DNA from: Burkholderia sp. BCC0322
GTDB lineage: Bacteria > Pseudomonadota > Gammaproteobacteria > Burkholderiales > Burkholderiaceae
DNA length: 64,000 nt
Direction: 5' to 3'
Assembly: GCF_902833045.1 (NCBI RefSeq)
Contig: NZ_CADFDU010000004.1
Coordinates: 310,001-374,000, forward strand
The notes beneath the pieces are model-generated. The model did no database searches, was not told the DNA's origin, and was given only the letters and a program-made list of their open reading frames with translations. Position numbers and translations under genes: made by a program. How positions within the stretch are numbered: the stretch's first letter is position 1; each line of letters opens with the position of its first letter. This document shows positions 1-8,750 of this stretch, piece after piece.

Positions 1-17
1 CGCAAATCGGCAAACCG
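1..17 (-). promoter_or_regulatory. Direct-repeat regulatory site, copy A
   Basis: The window opens with GCAAATCGGCAAA, two GCAAA half-sites separated by 3 bp. The same element recurs at 3272-3289, 6337-6350 and 7385-7402, always in this orientation and always ahead of a leftward gene. This copy would serve a leftward gene that lies outside the window. Operator function is inferred from recurrence and position. Confidence 0.45.
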
Positions 18-70
18 TGGCACGCATTGCCCGCGACGGCGCCTCGCGGCGGCGTCGCGCGGCGCGTGCA

Positions 71-1009
71 TCATGCGGGGCGCGTCGTCTGGGACGGCAA
101 CTCGCCGAACAGGTCGCGATACTCGCGCGCGAAATAGCCGAGATGCGTGAACCCCCAGCTCGCGGCGGCCTCGCCGACGCCGAGCTGCTGCACCGACGTC
201 GTGCGCAGCATGCGGCGCACCGCGTTCAGCCGGATCGTGCGCAGGTAGCCGACCGGCGTGACGTCGGCCACGCGTTGGAAGCTCGTTTGCAGCGTGCGGC
301 GGCTGCAGCGCAGCGCGCGGCACAGTTCGAGCACGGTGACGGGTTCTTCAGGGCGATCGCGCAGATGCTTCTCGCAACGGCTCACGATGTCGCTGTAGGT
401 GGCGTGCGTGATGTCGCGGCGCTCGACGCCGATGCCCTGCTCGAGCGCATCGAGGAACATGCCGAGCATCGCGTCGCGGAACATCTTGCGAGTGGCCGCA
501 TATTCGAGGTGGCCCGGATTGCGCTGCGCATCGTCGATCAGCGCCGACAGCCGCACGCCGAGCGCGACACCCTGCTCGTCGGACAGCCGCGTCACGTGGC
601 GCAGCTTGCGCGCGCCGGATGCGCCGAATTCGGCTTCGCACAGCTCGTCGACCATATCGGACGACGCGCTGATCCCGACCAGCCCCATCCCTTCCGGTGT
701 GTGGAATTCGAAATCCTCGCCGGCATGCAGCGCGAGCAGCGCATAGCCGTCGACGGGCTGGCCCTGGAACGTGCCCGCGAGCGGCACGGACAGCGGCACC
801 GCGAGCGACGTGCGCCCGGCCGGCGCGAGCCCGGTTTGCGCGACACGCCGGTTGGTCGTCTCGCGGAAGAAGTGGAAATCGTCGTACAGCACCTGCGTGA
901 CGGTGCCCTTGAAGCGGCCCGGCGTCATCTGCCGGTAGACCTGATGCCAGCCCGCGATCGCGAGCCCGTGATCGTGCACGTCTTCGTGTGAGCGTGACTG
1001 GAACAGCAT
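71..1009 (-). CDS. AraC-family transcriptional regulator (EutR/FeaR-like)
   Basis: This 312-residue protein has a divergent N-terminal effector domain and a C-terminal AraC/XylS double helix-turn-helix at about residues 225-305, with the motifs VLELCRALRCSRRTLQ and WGFTHLGYFAREYRDLFG. I start it at the ATG at 1009, because GGAG lies 6 bp upstream. The ATG at 1015 directly abuts that GGAG, and a longer reading to 1069 has no ribosome site. It lies 63 bp downstream of the DUF3156 gene, so it is probably the last gene of the permease unit. Regulators of this shape control ethanolamine or aromatic amine use in other bacteria. Its ligand here is unknown. Confidence 0.85.
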   Translation of the reverse strand: MLFQSRSHEDVHDHGLAIAGWHQVYRQMTPGRFKGTVTQVLYDDFHFFRETTNRRVAQTGLAPAGRTSLAVPLSVPLAGTFQGQPVDGYALLALHAGEDFEFHTPEGMGLVGISASSDMVDELCEAEFGASGARKLRHVTRLSDEQGVALGVRLSALIDDAQRNPGHLEYAATRKMFRDAMLGMFLDALEQGIGVERRDITHATYSDIVSRCEKHLRDRPEEPVTVLELCRALRCSRRTLQTSFQRVADVTPVGYLRTIRLNAVRRMLRTTSVQQLGVGEAAASWGFTHLGYFAREYRDLFGELPSQTTRPA

Positions 1010-1072
1010 CGGCATCTCCGGTAAAACCCCTAAACGCGGCCGCCGGGTTCCCCCGGCGCGCAACGCCATAGC

Positions 1073-1660
1073 TTACCCGTGCAAAATCCTGCGTAGTGCG
1101 GTTTCGAACGCAAGACAGGCCGCCGACAGCGCGGCGGCCTGCTCGCCCGTCAGGCGGACGTAGCGGCGCAACGACGGCATCCGGTTCACGACCTCGCTGC
1201 CGCCGAACGGCACGATCGCGAGCGTCCAGCGGCCGTCGCGTGCATCGATCGTACAGTCGGTCAGGTGCAGCGGCCGCAGCGCGTCGGCCAGCGACGGCTC
1301 GGCGACCAGCGCGGCCACGGTGTCGACGAATCCGGGGCTGCATCCCGGCACGGCCGCCGCATCGATGCCCGTGCGGCGCAGCCAGCCGGTCTGGCGCACG
1401 CGCGCGCTGCCCTGCGCAGCCGGGCCGCACGCGGTTGCCGTCACCTTCACGCTGACCGTATGCATCAGGAACTGGCGATCGACGCGCTCATCCACGCTCA
1501 CGCGCACGCCGTTCGGCAGCCGCGCCGTCAGACTGCCGCCCCCATCGGCATCGCGCTCGGCGCGCAGGTCGGCCAGCACGCGCGCGGCGATCGCGCCGGG
1601 CCGATGGCCGGGCGGCGGCGCATCGGGCGCTGCGCGCCAGCGGGCAAGCGCGAGCTTCAC
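1073..1660 (-). CDS. DUF3156 family protein
   Basis: This 195-residue protein starts with GTG at 1660, inside the permease stop (GTGA, positions 1660-1657), so the two are translationally coupled. It has no signal peptide and no membrane segment. The middle is rich in beta-strand-like stretches (RVSVDERV, HTVSVKVTATACG). The end is helical (TGEQAAALSAACLAFETALRR). It matches my memory of DUF3156, a family of unknown function found next to amino-acid permeases in Burkholderia and Pseudomonas. The coupling suggests a cytoplasmic accessory role to the transporter or its substrate. Confidence 0.75.
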   Translation of the reverse strand: MKLALARWRAAPDAPPPGHRPGAIAARVLADLRAERDADGGGSLTARLPNGVRVSVDERVDRQFLMHTVSVKVTATACGPAAQGSARVRQTGWLRRTGIDAAAVPGCSPGFVDTVAALVAEPSLADALRPLHLTDCTIDARDGRWTLAIVPFGGSEVVNRMPSLRRYVRLTGEQAAALSAACLAFETALRRILHG

Positions 1661-3159
1661 GATGCGACGTGCTCGTTGCGCAGCACTTCCTCGACCGGCA
1701 CCGGCTTGAACGGATGCCGGCGCTGCACGACGAGCGTCCAGAACAGTGCGTACAGCGCGGTGAGCCCGAGCATCGCGCCGAACGGCACGTAGATGTCGCG
1801 CGCGTTCATGCCGGGCGGCGTGATGTACCAGATCGCCAGGATGATGCCGGCGCTCGATACGATCTGCGGCAGCGGGAACAGCGGCGAACGGTACGGGCGC
1901 GGCAGGTCGGGGCGGCGAATCCGCAGCATCACGACCGACGCGGTGACGAGCAGGTAGGCGGTGCCCCACGCGCAGGTCGCGGCGAGCACGAGGTGCAGGA
2001 TGCTGTCGAGATTGCCGTTGATCAGCCACGCGTGAAAGATCGGCACGATCGCCGCCGCGACGATGCCGACCACCGGCGTCTTGAAACGCGGATGCAGGTA
2101 CGCGAAGCAGCGCGGCAGCGCCCCGTCGATCGCCATCCCGTACAGGATGCGCGGCAACCCGGCCATCAGCGTGTTGATCGTCGCGGCGCCCGCGCACAGG
2201 AACGCGATGCCGAACCACACGCGGCCGAAGGGCCCAAGCACCTGCAGCGCGAACGCGGGAATCGCGCCCGGCGTGTCGAGCAGGTGCGTGAGGCCGTCGG
2301 GGCTCACCGGCACGTTCGCGACCTGGCGGCGGATCGCCGCGCCGTACAGGAACATGCAGATCGCGACGCCGACGAGGCCGAGCGCCATCGCGCGCGGAAT
2401 CGTCTTGCCCGGCGCCTTCATTTCCGGCGCGAGCGGCGTGACGAACTCGCAGCCGACGAACATGAACATCGCCATCCCGACCAGTGACAGCACGGCCGGA
2501 ATCGACGTGCCGACCTCCGAGCCGCCGAACCAGCCGTCGAGATGGACGGCCGGCGCGGCCGCGAGCCCGAGGATCCCGAAGATCATCAGCGACAGCCACA
2601 TGCCGGCCGTCAGGATGATCTCGAGCTTGCTGAACACCTTGATGCCGATGATGTTGGTGATCGCGAACGTGACGACGAGGCCGACGCCGACGAGCCACGA
2701 GCTGTTGTGCTTCTCGAGCGCGGCGTTGAGCGACTCGAAATTGACGAGCGCCATGATGCCGCTCAGGATCGTTTCCGCCGTGCCGGCGAACACGTGCACG
2801 AGGAAATACGCGGAGATCGTGCCGGTGATCGCCCAGAAGCGGCCGAGCCCGCACGACAGGTAATCGTAAACCGAGCCGGCCGTCGGCAGCATCGCGGCGG
2901 CTTCCGAGAACGTGGTCGCCTGCGCCTGCATCATCACGAACGCGATGATCATCGCGACCGCGAACGCCCAGCCGCCCATCCCGAAGCCCGACGTCGCGGT
3001 GAGGATCACCGGGCTTGCCATGATGAGGCCGACGGCGCTCGCCAGCGCGGTCGGAAAACCGACCGCGCCCGCCTTCAGCGCCGTGCCGCCACCCGCTTCG
3101 GCCGGCGTGCCGGCGGGCGTGCCGCCCGCTGCGCCGGTAACTCCAGACCATTCCGACAT
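1657..3159 (-). CDS. APC-family amino acid/amine permease
   Basis: A 500-residue polytopic inner-membrane protein with about 12 hydrophobic segments and the APC hallmark near the start of TM1 (residues about 30-55, LASAVGLIMASPVILTATSG). It should import an amino acid or amine together with protons. The ATG at 3159 is preceded by AAGGAGACGAAG; the frame is open further upstream, but that part lacks a ribosome site. The neighbouring aminotransferase, aldehyde dehydrogenase and EutR-like AraC regulator suggest an amine such as ethanolamine, or an omega-amino acid. The substrate cannot be fixed from sequence. Its own promoter probably lies in 3160-3330, which also holds a GCAAA direct repeat. 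Confidence 0.88.
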   Translation of the reverse strand: MSEWSGVTGAAGGTPAGTPAEAGGGTALKAGAVGFPTALASAVGLIMASPVILTATSGFGMGGWAFAVAMIIAFVMMQAQATTFSEAAAMLPTAGSVYDYLSCGLGRFWAITGTISAYFLVHVFAGTAETILSGIMALVNFESLNAALEKHNSSWLVGVGLVVTFAITNIIGIKVFSKLEIILTAGMWLSLMIFGILGLAAAPAVHLDGWFGGSEVGTSIPAVLSLVGMAMFMFVGCEFVTPLAPEMKAPGKTIPRAMALGLVGVAICMFLYGAAIRRQVANVPVSPDGLTHLLDTPGAIPAFALQVLGPFGRVWFGIAFLCAGAATINTLMAGLPRILYGMAIDGALPRCFAYLHPRFKTPVVGIVAAAIVPIFHAWLINGNLDSILHLVLAATCAWGTAYLLVTASVVMLRIRRPDLPRPYRSPLFPLPQIVSSAGIILAIWYITPPGMNARDIYVPFGAMLGLTALYALFWTLVVQRRHPFKPVPVEEVLRNEHVAS

Positions 3160-3271
3160 CTTCGTCTCCTTGCTTTGTTGACCCGAACCCGCGCTTGCGC
3201 ACCCGGGCCCCTTGTCGATCACACGTTGATCCGATGTCGAAAAAATACGCAGGCAAAATAATCCGGTCATA

Positions 3272-3289
3272 GCGCAAATCGGCAAACCG
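3272..3289 (-). promoter_or_regulatory. Direct-repeat regulatory site, copy B (permease promoter)
   Basis: The site is GCGCAAATCGGCAAACCG, with two GCAAA half-sites 8 bp apart. It lies about 113 bp ahead of the permease start and is preceded by CCGGT, as are copies C and D. Its position fits an activator site for the permease/DUF3156/AraC unit. Binding by the AraC or LuxR regulator of this cluster is inferred. Confidence 0.5.
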
Positions 3290-3330
3290 GCGGCGGACGT
3301 GCTGCCCGCCGCCGGCGTGCCGTCACGCGA

Positions 3331-4671
3331 TCACGCGAACGGCACGGCCTCGAAGCCCGCCGCGAGCGCGTCGACGATCCGGTCGAGTTGCTCGCGCTGG
3401 ATCACGAGCGGCGGCGACAGGATGATCTTCGTGCCGACCGGACGCACCAGCACGCCGTTCTCCCGCGCGACTTCCGCGACCGCGTTCGCATAGCCGGACA
3501 GCGGGTCGATCGGCTCGCGCGTGTCCTTGTTCGCGACGAGGTCGAGCGCGAGCATCAGCCCCTTGCCGCGCACCTCGCCGACCGCCGCGAAGCGTTCCGC
3601 GAACGGCTGCAGCGCTTCGAGCAGATACGCGCCCTGCTTCGCCGCGTTCGCCGGCAGGTCTTCCTTCACGACGATGTCGAGGCTTGCGATCGCGGCCGCG
3701 CATGCGACCGGGTGGCCCGCATACGTGTAGCCGTGCATGATCGCGCCGCCGAAATCGGCATTCGCGGCGAACGCGTCCTCGATCCGCGCGTTCACGACCG
3801 TCGCGCCGAGCGGCACGTAGCCCGACGAGATCCCCTTCGCGAGACACATGATGTCCGGGCGCACGCCCCAGCCGCGGCTGCCGAACAGGCTGCCGCTGCG
3901 GCCGAAACCCGTCACGACCTCGTCGGCGATCAGGAGTACGCCGTAACGGTCGCACACTTCGCGCACGAGCGGCCAGTAGTTGGCCGGCGGCACGATCACG
4001 CCGCCCGCGCCCTGGATCGGCTCCGCGATGAACGCGGCGACCGTGTCGGGGCTCTGGAACTGGATCTCGCGTTCCAGCATTTCCGCGCAGATCCGGCCGA
4101 GTTCCTCCGGATCCTGCGTGAACGGGTTGCGGTACAGCCACGGCGTCTCGACATGGAAGCAGCCCGGCAGGTTCGGCTCGTAGTTGCGGCGGAACACCGT
4201 GTTGCCGTTCACCGACGCGCCGCCGAAGTGCGTGCCGTGATAGCCCTGCTTCAGCGAGATGAACTTCGTGCGGTCGGCCTGGCCGCGCACCTTCCAGTAC
4301 TGGCGCGCGATCTTCAACGCGGTCTCGACCGAGTCGGAGCCGCCCGAGCTGTACAGCACGCGGCGCATGCCTTCCGGTTCGAGCATGTCGATCACCTTCT
4401 TCGACAACTCTTCCGCGCGCGGATGCGAAATGCCGTCGAACAGCTGGAAGTATTCGAGCTCGTCGAGCTGGCGCACGATCGCGTCCTTCACTTCCTGGCG
4501 GTTGTGGCCGACGTTCACGTTCCACAGGCCCGCGACGCCGTCGACGAGTTTCCGGCCCTGTTCGTCGAATACGTAGCAGCCGTCGCCGCGCACGATGCGG
4601 ATCGGCTTGCGCTGCTTCATGTCGTTCGGGTGCACCATCGGATGCCAGAATTTCGCTTCGTTGTAGCTCAT
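3331..4671 (-). CDS. Class III PLP-dependent aminotransferase
   Basis: A 446-residue fold-type I enzyme of the omega-amino acid/diamine:pyruvate aminotransferase group. Visible motifs are the cofactor-phosphate-binding SSGGSDSVETALK (about 109-121), the cofactor Asp in LLIADEVVTGFGR (D250) and the Schiff-base lysine in CLAKGISSGY (K279). Length is normal for the family. The ATG at 4671 follows GGAG by 6 bp. It lies 72 bp behind an aldehyde dehydrogenase, so the pair probably converts a primary amine or omega-amino acid to an aldehyde and then to an acid. SpuC-like polyamine and taurine transaminases are alternatives. Confidence 0.87.
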   Translation of the reverse strand: MSYNEAKFWHPMVHPNDMKQRKPIRIVRGDGCYVFDEQGRKLVDGVAGLWNVNVGHNRQEVKDAIVRQLDELEYFQLFDGISHPRAEELSKKVIDMLEPEGMRRVLYSSGGSDSVETALKIARQYWKVRGQADRTKFISLKQGYHGTHFGGASVNGNTVFRRNYEPNLPGCFHVETPWLYRNPFTQDPEELGRICAEMLEREIQFQSPDTVAAFIAEPIQGAGGVIVPPANYWPLVREVCDRYGVLLIADEVVTGFGRSGSLFGSRGWGVRPDIMCLAKGISSGYVPLGATVVNARIEDAFAANADFGGAIMHGYTYAGHPVACAAAIASLDIVVKEDLPANAAKQGAYLLEALQPFAERFAAVGEVRGKGLMLALDLVANKDTREPIDPLSGYANAVAEVARENGVLVRPVGTKIILSPPLVIQREQLDRIVDALAAGFEAVPFA

Positions 4672-4696
4672 TGCAGTCTCCACTGTCGGATCGGTT

Positions 4697-4717
4697 GAAC
4701 CTCGATCGCCGAGGTTC
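4697..4717. other. Intergenic hairpin between dehydrogenase and aminotransferase genes
   Basis: GAACCTCG and CGAGGTTC form a perfect 8-bp stem with a 5-nt loop in the 72-bp gap between two same-direction genes. It has no T tract, so mRNA processing or stabilisation is likelier than termination. Confidence 0.4.
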
Positions 4718-4743
4718 GAGGTTGTCGTGGTTGGCGCCGCGCG

Positions 4744-6246
4744 TCAGTGCGCGATGCAGACGGATTTGGTTTCGGTAAAGCCTTCGATCGCGTACTGGCC
4801 GAACTCGCGGCCGATGCCCGATTGCTTGTAGCCGCCGAACGGCATCGACGGGTCGAGCGGGATATGGCAGTTCACCCACACGGTGCCGGCTTCGATCTGC
4901 GGCACGAGGTTCATCACGCGCTTCAGGTCGTTGCTCCAGATGCTCGCGGCAAGGCCGTACGGCGACGCGTTCGCGAGGCGCACCGCGTCGGCCGCATCGT
5001 CGAACGGCACGACGACGATCACCGGGCCGAACACTTCGTCGCGCACGATCGCGCTGTCCGGATGCGGATCGGCGATCACGGCCGGCTTCACGTAGTAGCC
5101 GGGCAGGTCGTCGGCCGGCGTGCCGCCCGCGAGGAACGTCAGGCCCGCGCGGCGCGCGCCTTCGATGTGCTGGACGACCTTCTCGCGGTGGTGCGCGGAC
5201 ACCAGCGGGTTGATCTGCGCGGTCGTGTCGAGGCCCGCGCCGAGCTTCATCGACTGCGCGACGCCCGCGAGGCCGTCGGCGAGTTGCGCGAACTTGCTGC
5301 GGTGCACATAGATGCGCGACGCGGCCGCGCACACCTGTCCCTGGTTGAAGAACGCGCCGGCGGCGACACCGTCGAGCGCCTGCGCGACGTCGATGTCGTC
5401 GAGCATCACGATCGGGTTCTTGCCGCCCAGCTCGAGCGAGAAACGCGTCATGTTCTGCACGGCCGCCGCGCCGACCTGCTTGCCGGTCGCGGTCGAGCCC
5501 GTGAACGAGATCTTCGCGATCGACGGGTGGCTCGCGAGCGCGGCGCCGCACACGCGGCCGCCGGTGACGACGTTGAACACGCCGGGCGGCACCCCGGCCT
5601 CGCGCGCGAGTTCGGCCAGGCGCAGCGCGGTGAGCGGCGTTTCCGGCGACGGCTTCAGCACGATCGTGCAGCCGGCGGCGAGCGCGGGAATCAGCTTCCA
5701 CACCGCGATCATCAGCGGGAAATTCCACGGCACGATCGCGGCGACCACGCCGACCGGCTCCTTGCGCGTATAGGCCGTATAGCGCGCGCCGGGCGGGAAC
5801 GGGATCGACACGTCGAGCGTCTGGCCGGTGATCTTGGTCGCCCAGCCGGCCATGTAGCGCGCGTATTCGACGCTCGCGCCGACCTCGATCGCGCGCGACA
5901 CGTGAATCGACTTGCCCTGGTTCAGCGTTTCGAGCTGCGCGAGCGTTTCGGCGTCGCGCTCGATCAGGTCGGCGAGTTTCAGCAGGATGCGTTCGCGGTC
6001 GGCCGGGCGCAGGCCGCTCCACACACGGGTGTCGAATGCGCGCTTCGCGCTGGCGACCGCGCGGTCGACGTCGCGTTCGTCGGCGTCCGCGACCGTCGCG
6101 AGCCGCTCGCCCGTCGCGGGGTCGTACACGTCGAGCCGCGCGGCCGCGTGTGCGGGCTGCGTTTCACCGTCGATGAAGAGGCCGAAGTCGCGCGCAACGA
6201 AGGTGCGCACGGTGTCGCTGACAGCGACGAAATTCGTGGTGCTCAT
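4744..6246 (-). CDS. NAD(P)-dependent aldehyde dehydrogenase
   Basis: A complete 500-residue ALDH-superfamily enzyme resembling phenylacetaldehyde and betaine-aldehyde dehydrogenases. Motifs are the oxyanion Asn in PWNFP (about 173-177), the cofactor turn FTGSTATG (about 248-255), the general base in LELGGK (E272) and the catalytic cysteine in NQGQVCAAASR (C306). The C-terminal PFGGYKQSGIGRE is also present. The start at 6246 (MSTTN) gives the normal family length; the open frame to 6342 is extra. It should oxidise the aldehyde made by the downstream aminotransferase. Confidence 0.9.
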   Translation of the reverse strand: MSTTNFVAVSDTVRTFVARDFGLFIDGETQPAHAAARLDVYDPATGERLATVADADERDVDRAVASAKRAFDTRVWSGLRPADRERILLKLADLIERDAETLAQLETLNQGKSIHVSRAIEVGASVEYARYMAGWATKITGQTLDVSIPFPPGARYTAYTRKEPVGVVAAIVPWNFPLMIAVWKLIPALAAGCTIVLKPSPETPLTALRLAELAREAGVPPGVFNVVTGGRVCGAALASHPSIAKISFTGSTATGKQVGAAAVQNMTRFSLELGGKNPIVMLDDIDVAQALDGVAAGAFFNQGQVCAAASRIYVHRSKFAQLADGLAGVAQSMKLGAGLDTTAQINPLVSAHHREKVVQHIEGARRAGLTFLAGGTPADDLPGYYVKPAVIADPHPDSAIVRDEVFGPVIVVVPFDDAADAVRLANASPYGLAASIWSNDLKRVMNLVPQIEAGTVWVNCHIPLDPSMPFGGYKQSGIGREFGQYAIEGFTETKSVCIAH

Positions 6247-6336
6247 GGGCGTCTCGAGGATTGTCGTGGCTGGACCGCGTGCGCACGGGCACGCGGGCGT
6301 CGTTCCACTGTATCGACGAGGGATCGCGCCCGGTGA

Positions 6337-6350
6337 GCGCAAATTGGCAG
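6337..6350 (-). promoter_or_regulatory. Direct-repeat regulatory site, copy C (aldehyde dehydrogenase promoter)
   Basis: GCGCAAATTGGCAG is a slightly degenerate version of the GCAAA-N3-GCAAA element, preceded by CCGGTGA. It lies about 90 bp upstream of the dehydrogenase start, at the distance and in the orientation seen for the other copies. Confidence 0.4.
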
Positions 6351-6566
6351 CGCGTGGGCGCTAAGGGGGCGGGTTCGAACCCTGCGGAGACGGGGCACGC
6401 GCCGCGTCCGGAAACTGGCCCGGTATCGCACGGGCAGACAGGCCGGCGCGCTCGACCGGGGCGGCCATGCCCGCGCCGGTACCGGGTTAGCGCCCGGTCA
6501 TTGCAAGGCTAGTTTCTGAAGCCATGCGCCACCGGTTCGAAGTCCGAACCGCAATTATCCGACGAA

Positions 6567-7307
6567 TTACAGAAACAGCGCCCCGACCAGTTCGGTGCGG
6601 TTCGACACGCCGAGCTTGCGGAACATGCGCATCAGGTGCGTCTTGACGGTCGGCTGGCCGAGCGCGAGATCGCGGGCGATCTCCTTGTTCGAGCGGCCGT
6701 CGCGCACGAGGCGCGCGATCTGCTCCTCTCGATAGGTCAGCCGCTCCTCGCAGCCGATCCGGTGGATCCCGCGCCGCATGCGCAGCAACGGGCTCAGCGC
6801 GGCTTCGGCCACGGGTTGCAGCCGCGCGAGCGCGTCGATCTCGCCGGGCGCGAACCGCCCGGCCGTGCGGTTGGCGGCCACACCGCCGCACGTTTCGCCC
6901 GCCCCGAAGCGCAGCAGCGAGAACGCGCCGACCGTCCGCCCCGCGTCGCGCAGCCAGATCTCGACGACGTCGGCCACGTCGTGCCGCCGCAGGAAACGGG
7001 TCCAGTACGCGGACGCGTCGCGTCTTTCGTCAGGCAATTGGGACGCAAGCGTGACGACCGCGCGCTCGCCCGCCGCGCAGCGCGACGGATGCAACGGATC
7101 GAGCATCCGGTAGCGCGCGACATAGGTGCGATGCATCGATTCCGGCATTCCGAACAGCTCGAAATCGGCCGGCTCGCCGCTCTGGTCGAGCCGGTAGAAC
7201 ACGATCGCTGAAGGGCTCGCGAACGCGTCGAACGCATCCACGCACGCGCGCAGCGCGCGTGGCCAGTCGGCGGCGGCCGGGTCGGCGGGAACGGATGAGG
7301 TCGGCAT
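6567..7307 (-). CDS. LuxR-family (GerE-type HTH) transcriptional regulator
   Basis: A 246-residue protein with a C-terminal GerE helix-turn-helix at about residues 188-245 (LTYREEQIARLVRDG, NKEIARDLALGQPTVKTHL, FRKLGVSNRTELV). The N-terminal ~180 residues show no receiver aspartate and resemble a PAS/GAF or autoinducer-like sensor of unknown ligand. It sits ahead of the aldehyde dehydrogenase gene and has a GCAAA direct repeat about 80 bp before its own start. It is therefore a candidate regulator of the cluster, possibly autoregulated. No luxI-like synthase is visible nearby. Confidence 0.83.
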   Translation of the reverse strand: MPTSSVPADPAAADWPRALRACVDAFDAFASPSAIVFYRLDQSGEPADFELFGMPESMHRTYVARYRMLDPLHPSRCAAGERAVVTLASQLPDERRDASAYWTRFLRRHDVADVVEIWLRDAGRTVGAFSLLRFGAGETCGGVAANRTAGRFAPGEIDALARLQPVAEAALSPLLRMRRGIHRIGCEERLTYREEQIARLVRDGRSNKEIARDLALGQPTVKTHLMRMFRKLGVSNRTELVGALFL

Positions 7308-7384
7308 GGCGGAATCGGCGGGCGGGCGAACGGATCGAAGCTCGAAGTCCGGGCCAGCCTACCGGCGCCGAAAAGCGCCGGTGA

Positions 7385-7402
7385 GCACAAATCGGCAAAT
7401 CG
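7385..7402 (-). promoter_or_regulatory. Direct-repeat regulatory site, copy D (LuxR gene promoter)
   Basis: GCACAAATCGGCAAATCG, preceded by CCGGTGA, matches copies A-C. It lies about 80 bp upstream of the LuxR-type gene, on the leftward-gene side of the gap between that gene and the metallopeptidase gene. Confidence 0.45.
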
Positions 7403-7468
7403 TCCCGGCCCGGCCGGCATCGCGGGTTCGGCGGGGACGATGCAGGCGCGCGACGGGGCGCGCCGCCT

Positions 7469-8350
7469 TCAGCGCGCGTTCGCGGCGAACGTGTCGCAGG
7501 CGCTCAGCTCGCCCGATTCCATCCCGCGCCGCAGCCAGTACACGCGCTGGTCGCTGGTGCCGTGCGTGAAGCTTTCCGGCACGACATAGCCCTGCCCTTG
7601 TTGCTGCAGCCGGTCGTCGCCGATCGCGGCGGCCGCCTTCAGCCCCTGCTCGAAATCGCCGGGTTCCATCAGCTGCTGGTTCGCACGCTGCGCATTGTTC
7701 GCCCACACGCCGGCAAAACAGTCGGCCTGCAGTTCCATCCGCACCGACAGCGCGTTCGAGTGCGCCTGGCTCGCCCGACGGCGGGCGGCGTCGACCTTGT
7801 CGGAAATGCCGAGCAGGTTCTGCACGTGATGGCCGACTTCGTGCGCGATCACGTAAGCCTGCGCGAAATCGCCGCCCGCGCCGAAACGCTTGCGCAGTTC
7901 GTCGTAGAAACCGAGATCGATATACACCTTGCGGTCGCCCGGGCAGTAGAACGGCCCCATCGCCGTCTGGCCCGTGCCGCATGCGGTCGGCGTCGAGTTC
8001 GTAAACATCACGAGCGTCGGCGGCTGGTATTGCGCATGCAACTGGGTCGAGAAAATGCCCGACCACGTGCGCTCGATATTGCCAAGCACCTTGCGCGTGA
8101 ACACCACGCTCGGTTCGTTCGCCGCTGCACCCTGGCGCTGGCCCGGCGCGGGCTGCGCCTGCTGCTGGCGGCCCTGCAGCGCCGATGCGCCTTCGAGTAT
8201 CACGCGCGGGTCGATCCCGAAGAAATACGACGCGGCGAACGCGACCACGATCGTGCCGATGCCGATCGTCGCGCCGCGCCCACCGCCGAACCCGCCGGCG
8301 CCGCGGCGATCCTCGACGTTCGTGCTTTCCCTTTCGTCGTCCAGCCTCAT
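7469..8350 (-). CDS. Neutral zinc metallopeptidase, YpfJ family
   Basis: A 293-residue protein with a short cytoplasmic N-terminus, one membrane anchor (about residues 27-45), a Gln/Pro/Ala linker and an extracytoplasmic metallopeptidase domain. The zinc-binding helix is HEVGHH (HExxH at 170-174), followed by MELQADCFAGVWA, which supplies the third ligand region. Start at 8350 follows AGGGCC. The family (annotated as neutral zinc metallopeptidase, YpfJ) is common but poorly characterised. No functional link to its neighbours is evident. Confidence 0.85.
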   Translation of the reverse strand: MRLDDERESTNVEDRRGAGGFGGGRGATIGIGTIVVAFAASYFFGIDPRVILEGASALQGRQQQAQPAPGQRQGAAANEPSVVFTRKVLGNIERTWSGIFSTQLHAQYQPPTLVMFTNSTPTACGTGQTAMGPFYCPGDRKVYIDLGFYDELRKRFGAGGDFAQAYVIAHEVGHHVQNLLGISDKVDAARRRASQAHSNALSVRMELQADCFAGVWANNAQRANQQLMEPGDFEQGLKAAAAIGDDRLQQQGQGYVVPESFTHGTSDQRVYWLRRGMESGELSACDTFAANAR

Positions 8351-8750
8351 AGCCGGCCCTCCCTGTTCTTGTCGATGGTCCGGCGCGCGAGCGCGCAACC
8401 GGGCGATAAGGTGTCATGGCACGATCCTCGGCCGATGCAATGCCCGCGCACCGAGTGTGCGCCGCTGCCGGGACCGCCCGCCTGCCGCTCCGCTCGCACG
8501 ACGGAATCGGCCGGCCGATGCGCCGCGCGTCGATGCGCGGCCCGCCCGCGCTATTCTGCCGGGCTTTCGTGACTTATCGCAAAAATGTGGAGGATAGAGC
8601 GATTCGGCGCCGGAGAACGTCAGCCTTTGCAAAATGGCCCGCTGCCGTCCCGGCCGTCCGGATGCCGCTCCCGTTCATCCTTTCGGCTGATACCGGCGCT
8701 CGCCGACGCCGCCTAAAGTGACCGGAATCGACACCTTTCCGGAGCCCGAC
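8351..8750. other. Divergent intergenic region without a gene
   Basis: These 400 bp separate the leftward metallopeptidase gene from the rightward SDR gene and must hold promoters for both. The open frames here look like chance high-GC frames. I see no convincing RNA gene, repeat or operator. Confidence 0.5.

Noticed and set aside
16-30. TGGCAC...TTGC resembling a sigma-54 promoter
   Set aside because: The GG to GC spacing is 8 rather than 10 bp and no enhancer-binding protein gene is near.
17-991. Rightward 324-residue frame over the AraC gene
   Set aside because: Antisense of a well-supported AraC gene; arginine- and alanine-rich shadow typical of high-GC DNA.
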